64,000 nt of DNA from Erwinia pyri (lineage in GTDB: Bacteria > Pseudomonadota > Gammaproteobacteria > Enterobacterales > Enterobacteriaceae), in the NCBI RefSeq assembly GCF_030758455.1, contig NZ_CP132353.1:4340001-4404000 (forward strand), given 5' to 3'. Both the position numbers and the translations under genes were made by a program. The notes under the pieces are model-generated. The model saw only the letters and a list, made by a program, of their open reading frames with translations. It ran no database searches and was not told where the DNA came from. Every line of letters starts with the position of its first letter. Position 1 is the stretch's first letter. Positions 58,935 to 64,000 of the stretch are shown here, in pieces.

Positions 58935-59954
58935 TCAGCCGATGCTGTTTTCGTCTTTCCTTGTACGCCCAAGCAAGCTCAATGCTGCCTCTCGCGCATT
59001 TTTTTCGCAATACAGAACCTGATATATTTGCTCGGTTATCGGCATCTCTACGCCGCAGCGCGCGGCCAGCGCCTTCACCTCTTTGGTATTTCGGAAACCT
59101 TCCACCACCTGACCGATGGTGGTTTGCGCGGCTTCCACGTCAATCCCCTGTCCCAGCATCATGCCGAAACGGCGATTGCGTGACTGATTATCGGTACAGG
59201 TCAGCACCAGATCCCCTAACCCGGCCATTCCCATAAAGGTGGTGGGGTCAGCGCCAAGGGCGGAACCCAGGCGGCTCATCTCCGCCAGGCCACGGGTAAT
59301 CAATGCCGTACGGGCGTTGGCGCCAAAGCCGATCCCATCTGAAATGCCGGCACCAATAGCGATGACGTTTTTCACCGCCCCGCCAAGCTGCACGCCAATA
59401 AAGTCCGGGTTGTTATAAACGCGGAAACTCTTGCCGCAGTGCAGCAAGCTTTGCAGATCGTTGGCAAACGTCGTCTCGGTGGCCGCCAGCGCAATGGCCG
59501 TAGGCAGACCGGCGGCTAACTCTTTAGCAAACGTAGGGCCCGAGATCACCGCAAGGGGGATCTCTGGTCCCAGAATTTCGCGCGCCACATCCTGCAGCAG
59601 CCGCCCCGTTTCTTTCTCAAGACCTTTAGTGGCCCAGACGATGCGGGAGTCAGCGCGAAGATGCGGTTTGATTTGCTGTAAAACATCACCGAATACATGG
59701 CTGGGAACCACCACCAGCAGATCGCGACTGGCGGCAATGGCGGTAGCGAGATCGGTTTCAAGGCTCAGCGAATCAGGAAAAGGAACATCGGGCAGGAATG
59801 CCGCATTGCAGCGGTCAGCCTGAAGCTGTGCCTGATGGTGTGGGTTATGCCCCCACAGCACCACGTTGTGCCCGTTACGGGCCAGCGTGATGGCTAAGGC
59901 GGTGCCGTAAGATCCGGCACCGAGGACGCTCATTGAGGCGTTAACGTGAGGCAT
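58935..59954 (-). CDS. gpsA: Glycerol-3-phosphate dehydrogenase [NAD(P)+]
   Basis: Makes glycerol 3-phosphate for phospholipid synthesis, 339 residues. [12 protein letters not shown] is the NAD(P) site, and the conserved [13 protein letters not shown] with the active Lys follows. It overlaps the secB stop by one base, so the two are co-transcribed. Confidence 0.97.
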   Translation of the reverse strand: MPHVNASMSVLGAGSYGTALAITLARNGHNVVLWGHNPHHQAQLQADRCNAAFLPDVPFPDSLSLETDLATAIAASRDLLVVVPSHVFGDVLQQIKPHLRADSRIVWATKGLEKETGRLLQDVAREILGPEIPLAVISGPTFAKELAAGLPTAIALAATETTFANDLQSLLHCGKSFRVYNNPDFIGVQLGGAVKNVIAIGAGISDGIGFGANARTALITRGLAEMSRLGSALGADPTTFMGMAGLGDLVLTCTDNQSRNRRFGMMLGQGIDVEAAQTTIGQVVEGFRNTKEVKALAARCGVEMPITEQIYQVLYCEKNAREAALSLLGRTRKDENSIG

Positions 59955-60418
59955 TATGCATCCTGCTGAGGAGCGGCGCCTTCGTTTGACTGCTGAAGAT
60001 AGTTCATGAACAGCGCGTCAAAGTTCACCGGAGCCAGGTTAAGCTGCGGGAAGGTACCGCGAGAAACCAGGCTGGTGATGCACTCGCGAGCATACGGGAA
60101 CAGGATGTTCGGGCAGTATGCACCCAGGCAATGCGCCATCTGGTTTCCGTCGATACCAGAGATAGAGAAGATACCGGCCTGCTGAACTTCACACAGGAAA
60201 GCGGTCTCTTCACCCACGGTTGCCGTCACGGTTACGCGCAGCACCACTTCGTAGATATCATCTGCCAGCTGGCTGGAGGCAGTATCCAGATCCAGTTTCA
60301 CTTCCGGTTCCCACTCTTTCTGGAAAACCTGAGGCGCGTTAGGGGCTTCAAAAGAGATGTCCTTGGTATAAATACGCTGGATCTGGAAAGCCATCTCGGT
60401 GTTGTTTTGCTCTGACAT
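59954..60418 (-). CDS. secB: Protein-export chaperone SecB
   Basis: A tetrameric cytosolic chaperone that delivers preproteins to SecA, 154 residues. [21 protein letters not shown] and the C-terminal [18 protein letters not shown] are typical. It is between grxC and gpsA as in E. coli. Confidence 0.97.
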   Translation of the reverse strand: MSEQNNTEMAFQIQRIYTKDISFEAPNAPQVFQKEWEPEVKLDLDTASSQLADDIYEVVLRVTVTATVGEETAFLCEVQQAGIFSISGIDGNQMAHCLGAYCPNILFPYARECITSLVSRGTFPQLNLAPVNFDALFMNYLQQSNEGAAPQQDA

Positions 60419-60467
60419 GTACGTAATCCTATGGGTTAATAATCCGTTATTGCGCCACTCGCCCGTC

Positions 60468-60719
60468 TTATTTTACTAGCGGGTCGAGGCCTTGTCGGCC
60501 ATCGAGCGCGAACAGGTCGTCGCAGCCACCAATGTGCTGCGAATCAATAAAAATCTGGGGAACGGTGGTACGACCGCTGCGTGTGATCATTTCGTCGCGC
60601 TTATCAGCATCGCCATCGATAGCGATTTCCTGATAACCGATGCCTTTCTGGTCCAGCAGCGCTTTTGCCCGATGGCAGAAAGGACAGGTTGCTTTAGTGT
60701 AGATCTCAACGTTTGCCAT
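60468..60719 (-). CDS. grxC: Glutaredoxin 3
   Basis: A dithiol glutaredoxin, 83 residues from ATG 60719, with the active site CPFCHRAK and the cis-Pro in TTVPQIFID. It precedes secB and follows yibN. Confidence 0.96.
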   Translation of the reverse strand: MANVEIYTKATCPFCHRAKALLDQKGIGYQEIAIDGDADKRDEMITRSGRTTVPQIFIDSQHIGGCDDLFALDGRQGLDPLVK

Positions 60720-60733
60720 ACCAGTCTCCACGT

Positions 60734-61165
60734 TTATTTACCACGCACCAGCGGCAGGTTTTCACCACTCCAGCCTGATACGCCATCTTTCAATACATAG
60801 ACGTTCTCAAAACCCGCCGCGTTAAGCTGGCCTGCTGGCTCTGCTGCGGAGGTGCCGTTGGCGCAAACCACAATGATCGGCTGCGCTTTATATTTCTCTA
60901 ATTCGCCAAAGCTGCCTTTTTTGATATCCGCTGCCAGAACGTTAATGGCATTAGAGATATGGCCTTTACGGTAGTCATCACGCCCACGCACATCAACCAC
61001 TACGGCTTCTTCTTTATTAATCAGACGGGTTGCTTCCCCCCGGCTGATTGTTTTTACTTTTGAGAACATGCCCTTAACGGTGGTCACGATCACTAAAACC
61101 AACAGGACAACCCACGCCAGACTAAGAATGGTATGGCTGCCTGCGAACTGCATAATATCTTGCAT
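60734..61165 (-). CDS. yibN: Membrane-anchored rhodanese-like protein YibN
   Basis: A 143-residue protein with an N-terminal membrane helix ([18 protein letters not shown], near residues 14-31) and a rhodanese domain. The loop [13 protein letters not shown] has a canonical active-site Cys. It lies upstream of grxC. The substrate is unknown. Confidence 0.92.
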   Translation of the reverse strand: MQDIMQFAGSHTILSLAWVVLLVLVIVTTVKGMFSKVKTISRGEATRLINKEEAVVVDVRGRDDYRKGHISNAINVLAADIKKGSFGELEKYKAQPIIVVCANGTSAAEPAGQLNAAGFENVYVLKDGVSGWSGENLPLVRGK

Positions 61166-61493
61166 GAGGGGTAACAACTCCCGAAAGGGTTAATAAGCGA
61201 AAACAAGGCTTCTGAGTATACCTGCCAGTGCTGCCATGTACAGTCGTGAAGCGGCCAGAGTTGCGTTTTCTGAGGCAGATTCCAAAAAAAAATTACCTTA
61301 AGTGTAAAAGCCCGTGTCAGCGTGCGACTGCTTTAATCCTGAGCGCTCATTTGTTGTGCAAATGCCCCCTTTTTTTGCCTGCTGATAATGCTCTGCCGTG
61401 AGGCGTTACCGGCCAGGCTGTCACCACTGGAAATGGAAAACCCCGGACAGATCGCTGGTAAGCTGCTGTTCATCGTGGAATAATCTGCCTCCT
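61166..61493. other. yibN-envC intergenic stretch without a gene
   Basis: This 328-bp stretch holds divergent promoters for yibN and envC. gpmM, which lies here in E. coli, is absent, and I see no remnant of it. Confidence 0.7.
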
Positions 61494-62801
61494 ATGAGGG
61501 AAAAAGCGACAGTTTCATATTTACGAACCCAGGGTAACGGATCGGCCACAGGCGTTCTGTTGCGATCCCGCGCGTTCACCTTGTCTGCCAGCGTGCTTTG
61601 CGCTGGCCTTTTGCTGTCGCCTTTTGCCAGCTCAGCCGCAGACGACAATAAATCACAGCTTTCCAGCCTGCAGCAGGATATTGCCGCAAAAGAGAAACGC
61701 GTTCTGCAACAAAAGCAGCAGCGCAGCGCCCTGCTTGCACAGCTTACCAGTCAGGAAAAAATCATTGCTCAGGCCAGCCGTCAGCTGCGTGAAACGCAAA
61801 TAGTGCTGACCGGGCTGAATAAAGAGATCGCGGGCCTGACCGCTTCTATCGCTAAACTGCAGGCTCAGCAGGAGAGCCAGGAGACACTGCTGGCAGAACA
61901 GCTTGATGCCGCGTTCCGTCAGGGACAGCACAGCGGCGTTCAGCTGATCCTGAGCGGCGAAGAGAGCCAGCGCAGCGAGCGCATTCTGGCCTACTTTGGC
62001 TACCTTAATGATGCCCGCCAGAAATCCATAGACGATCTGAAAAAGACCCGCAGCGATCTCTCCGCGCAGAAAGCCTCTCTGGTAGATAAACAGGCTCAGC
62101 AAAAATCGCTGCTTGAACAGCAACAGGCGCAGCAGCAAAAGCTGGAAGGGGCGCGTGTAGCGCGCAAGAAAACGCTGACCACGCTGGAATCTTCGCTGGA
62201 AAAAGATCAGGCGCAGCTGGTTGAAATGCGCGAGAACGAGAGCCGCCTGCGGGACAAAATTGCCAAAGCGGAGCGTGAAGCGCGGGCCAGAGCAGAGAAA
62301 GAGGCCCGCGAAGCCGAACGTGTTCGCCAGCGTCAGGCACAAGCTAAAAGTAAGGGCACCACCTATAAACCGACTGAGGGCGAGCGCTCTTTAATGTCGC
62401 GTACAGGTGGCCTGGGACGCCCTTCCGGGCAGGCACGATGGCCGGTACGAGGCACTATTGAACATCGCTTTGGCGAACAGCTGCAGGGCGAACTCCGCTG
62501 GAAAGGGCTGGTTATTGATGCGCCTGAAGGCACCGAAGTGAAAGCCATTGCCGATGGCCGGGTTCTGATGGCTGACTGGCTACAGGGTTACGGTCTGGTG
62601 GTGGTGGTGGAGCACGGTAAAGGGGATATGAGCCTCTACGGCTACAACCAAAGTGCACTGGTGAGCGTGGGAAGCCAGGTCAAGGCAGGAGAGCCAATCG
62701 CCCTGGTGGGGACCAGCGGCGGCCGGGGCACGCCTTCACTCTACTTCGAAATCCGACGCCAGGGACAGGCCGTCAATCCACTACCGTGGTTGGGAAAATA
62801 A
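61494..62801 (+). CDS. envC: Murein hydrolase activator EnvC
   Basis: A periplasmic divisome protein that activates AmiA and AmiB amidases, 435 residues from ATG 61494. The ribosome site is weak, so the start is uncertain. A signal peptide ends near SSAADDN. Two long coiled-coil stretches (from LSSLQQDIAAKEK to EREARARAEKEAREAERVR) precede a C-terminal degenerate LytM domain with GLVVVVEHGKGDMSLYGYNQ. It is followed by yibQ. Confidence 0.94.
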   Translation: MREKATVSYLRTQGNGSATGVLLRSRAFTLSASVLCAGLLLSPFASSAADDNKSQLSSLQQDIAAKEKRVLQQKQQRSALLAQLTSQEKIIAQASRQLRETQIVLTGLNKEIAGLTASIAKLQAQQESQETLLAEQLDAAFRQGQHSGVQLILSGEESQRSERILAYFGYLNDARQKSIDDLKKTRSDLSAQKASLVDKQAQQKSLLEQQQAQQQKLEGARVARKKTLTTLESSLEKDQAQLVEMRENESRLRDKIAKAEREARARAEKEAREAERVRQRQAQAKSKGTTYKPTEGERSLMSRTGGLGRPSGQARWPVRGTIEHRFGEQLQGELRWKGLVIDAPEGTEVKAIADGRVLMADWLQGYGLVVVVEHGKGDMSLYGYNQSALVSVGSQVKAGEPIALVGTSGGRGTPSLYFEIRRQGQAVNPLPWLGK

Positions 62802-62804
62802 CTT

Positions 62805-63746
62805 TTGTTACAGCTTCGCAAAATCAGCGGCGTGCTGGCGGGCCTGCTGATGGCCTGTTCGGCACACGCAGGCAAACTCTCTATCGTCATTGATGATTTT
62901 GGCTATCGCCCCGCGCAGGAAAATCAGGTGCTGCAGATGCCAGCAACGATCTCTGTCGCCGTGCTCCCTAACGCGCCCCACGCGCGTGAAATGGCCACCA
63001 AAGCGCATCAGCGCGGGCATGAGGTACTTATCCATCTGCCTATGGCGCCGCTCAGCAAACAGCCGCTGGAGAAAGACACCCTGCGTCCTGATATGTCCAG
63101 TGCAGAAATTGAGCGCATCATCCGGGAGGCAGTAGCGGATGTGCCCTATGCTGTTGGGCTGAATAACCATATGGGCAGCGCTATGACTTCCAGCCTCCCC
63201 GGAATGCAAAAAGTGATGCAGGTTCTGAATCACTACAATTTCTACTTCCTGGACAGCATGACCATTGGCAACAGCCAGTCGACTCGCGCGGCTGACGGTA
63301 CCAGCGTCAAAGTGATCAAACGCCGCGTCTTCCTGGACGACACGCAGAACGAAGCGGATATCCGCAAACAGTTTACTCGCGCCGTGCGCCTGGCGCAGCG
63401 GGACGGTTCAGCTATCGCCATTGGTCACCCTCATCCGACAACGGTGCGGGTTTTACAGCAGATGCTGCCAACGCTCCCGGCGGATATCACGCTGGTTCGC
63501 CCCAGCCAGTTGCTGAACGAGCCGCAAAACAGCAGTCACAGACCGCTGCCTGGCGGGAATCCGCTCCCCGCTGCTAAGCCACGTAATCCCTTCCATGGCG
63601 TGAAGAGCTGCCCGGTTACGCTGCAGCCCGTTCCGGCAACCCGTGCGTTAGGCGTGGTGGCGGACAGCATTGGCAACAGCGCCGGTATGCGTTATATCGA
63701 AACAAACTTCAGCGGGTTGACGCTCAGTCTCGGCTCCCAACCTTAA
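62805..63746 (+). CDS. yibQ: Divergent polysaccharide deacetylase YibQ
   Basis: A secreted protein of about 313 residues with a signal peptide ending near ACSAHAG. SIVIDDFGY and HEVLIHLPM resemble the metal-site regions of the divergent deacetylase (DUF610) family. A TTG at 62805, three bases after the envC stop, is the only start I see; it suggests translational coupling. Confidence 0.88.
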   Translation: MLQLRKISGVLAGLLMACSAHAGKLSIVIDDFGYRPAQENQVLQMPATISVAVLPNAPHAREMATKAHQRGHEVLIHLPMAPLSKQPLEKDTLRPDMSSAEIERIIREAVADVPYAVGLNNHMGSAMTSSLPGMQKVMQVLNHYNFYFLDSMTIGNSQSTRAADGTSVKVIKRRVFLDDTQNEADIRKQFTRAVRLAQRDGSAIAIGHPHPTTVRVLQQMLPTLPADITLVRPSQLLNEPQNSSHRPLPGGNPLPAAKPRNPFHGVKSCPVTLQPVPATRALGVVADSIGNSAGMRYIETNFSGLTLSLGSQP

Positions 63747-63800
63747 TCTTTTTGCCTCGCCCCTGACTCCGTTGGGGGCGTAATCACTTGAGTTGGCCGC

Positions 63801-64000
63801 ATGGCAGATCAGCGTAGAAAAATTCTGTTACTGGATACCGGCAATGAGTGGGGTGGCGGCACCAACAGTATGTTGGAGCTGCTTAAGCGTATCGATCGCA
63901 CCCGGTTCGACATCCGCTGCTGCTTTTACCATAACTACCGGCGCGGCAAAGGCGACTCTATAGGTCAGGTACTGGAATCGCTGGGTATCCCGGTCATTTT
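63801..64000 (+). CDS. Glycosyltransferase, N-terminal part (cut by window)
   Basis: ATG 63801 opens MADQRRKILLLDTGNEWGGGTN and remains open to the window end (66 codons). The DTGNEWGGGTNSMLELLKR start fits a GT4-type glycosyltransferase of surface polysaccharide synthesis. In E. coli a glycosyltransferase gene also follows yibQ, but of a different kind. Confidence 0.6.
   Translation, partial: MADQRRKILLLDTGNEWGGGTNSMLELLKRIDRTRFDIRCCFYHNYRRGKGDSIGQVLESLGIPVI

Overview
The window is about 64 kb of enterobacterial chromosome, most likely Erwiniaceae (an Erwinia/Pantoea-type genome), carrying one small P2-family prophage element. The assignment rests on E. coli-like core operons (metJ/metBL, priA-cytR-ftsN-hslVU-menA-rraA, glpFKX, pfkA-sbp-cdh, cpxRA/cpxP, trmL-cysE-gpsA-secB-grxC-yibN, envC-yibQ). 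Accessory genes such as mqo and a phosphoketolase sit between tpiA and cdh, unlike E. coli K-12.

Left chromosomal part (1-37299): methionine genes (metL cut by the window edge, metB, divergent metJ with met boxes), rpmE, priA, cytR, ftsN, a sigma-32-type promoter in front of hslVU, menA, rraA, zapB, the glpFKX glycerol operon, emrD, fpr, yiiR, yiiQ and tpiA. An inserted block follows (mqo, phosphoketolase, LysE-type exporter with MocR regulator, GST, PhzF, SDR, yhjC-yhjD). Then come cdh, sbp, pfkA and fieF.

Mobile element (37300-54766): a 17.4-kb P2-type element inserted into the 3' end of the CpxQ small RNA locus downstream of cpxP. Its order is TM2 moron, ogr, D, FI (inverted), a 14-codon stub of O, P, Q, cos, a LexA box with a frameshifted SOS-type ORF, an AT-rich two-gene cargo module, A, dam, early genes, cox, two tandem C-type repressors and int. 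All capsid, lysis and baseplate genes are missing. Integration, excision, immunity, replication, cos, terminase large subunit and portal remain. It reads either as a decaying P2 prophage or as a P2-derived element that a helper could package. The cargo pair lies between A and cos, the place where P2 keeps old/tin and where relatives carry anti-phage genes, and is the best candidate for an undescribed system.

Right chromosomal part (54767-64000): cpxQ and cpxP, divergent cpxRA with a CpxR box, trmL, cysE-gpsA-secB-grxC-yibN on the minus strand, then envC, yibQ and the start of a glycosyltransferase gene that leaves the window. gpmM, which lies between yibN and envC in E. coli, is absent here.

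All identifications come from reading the sequence and remembered family members; no database search was run.
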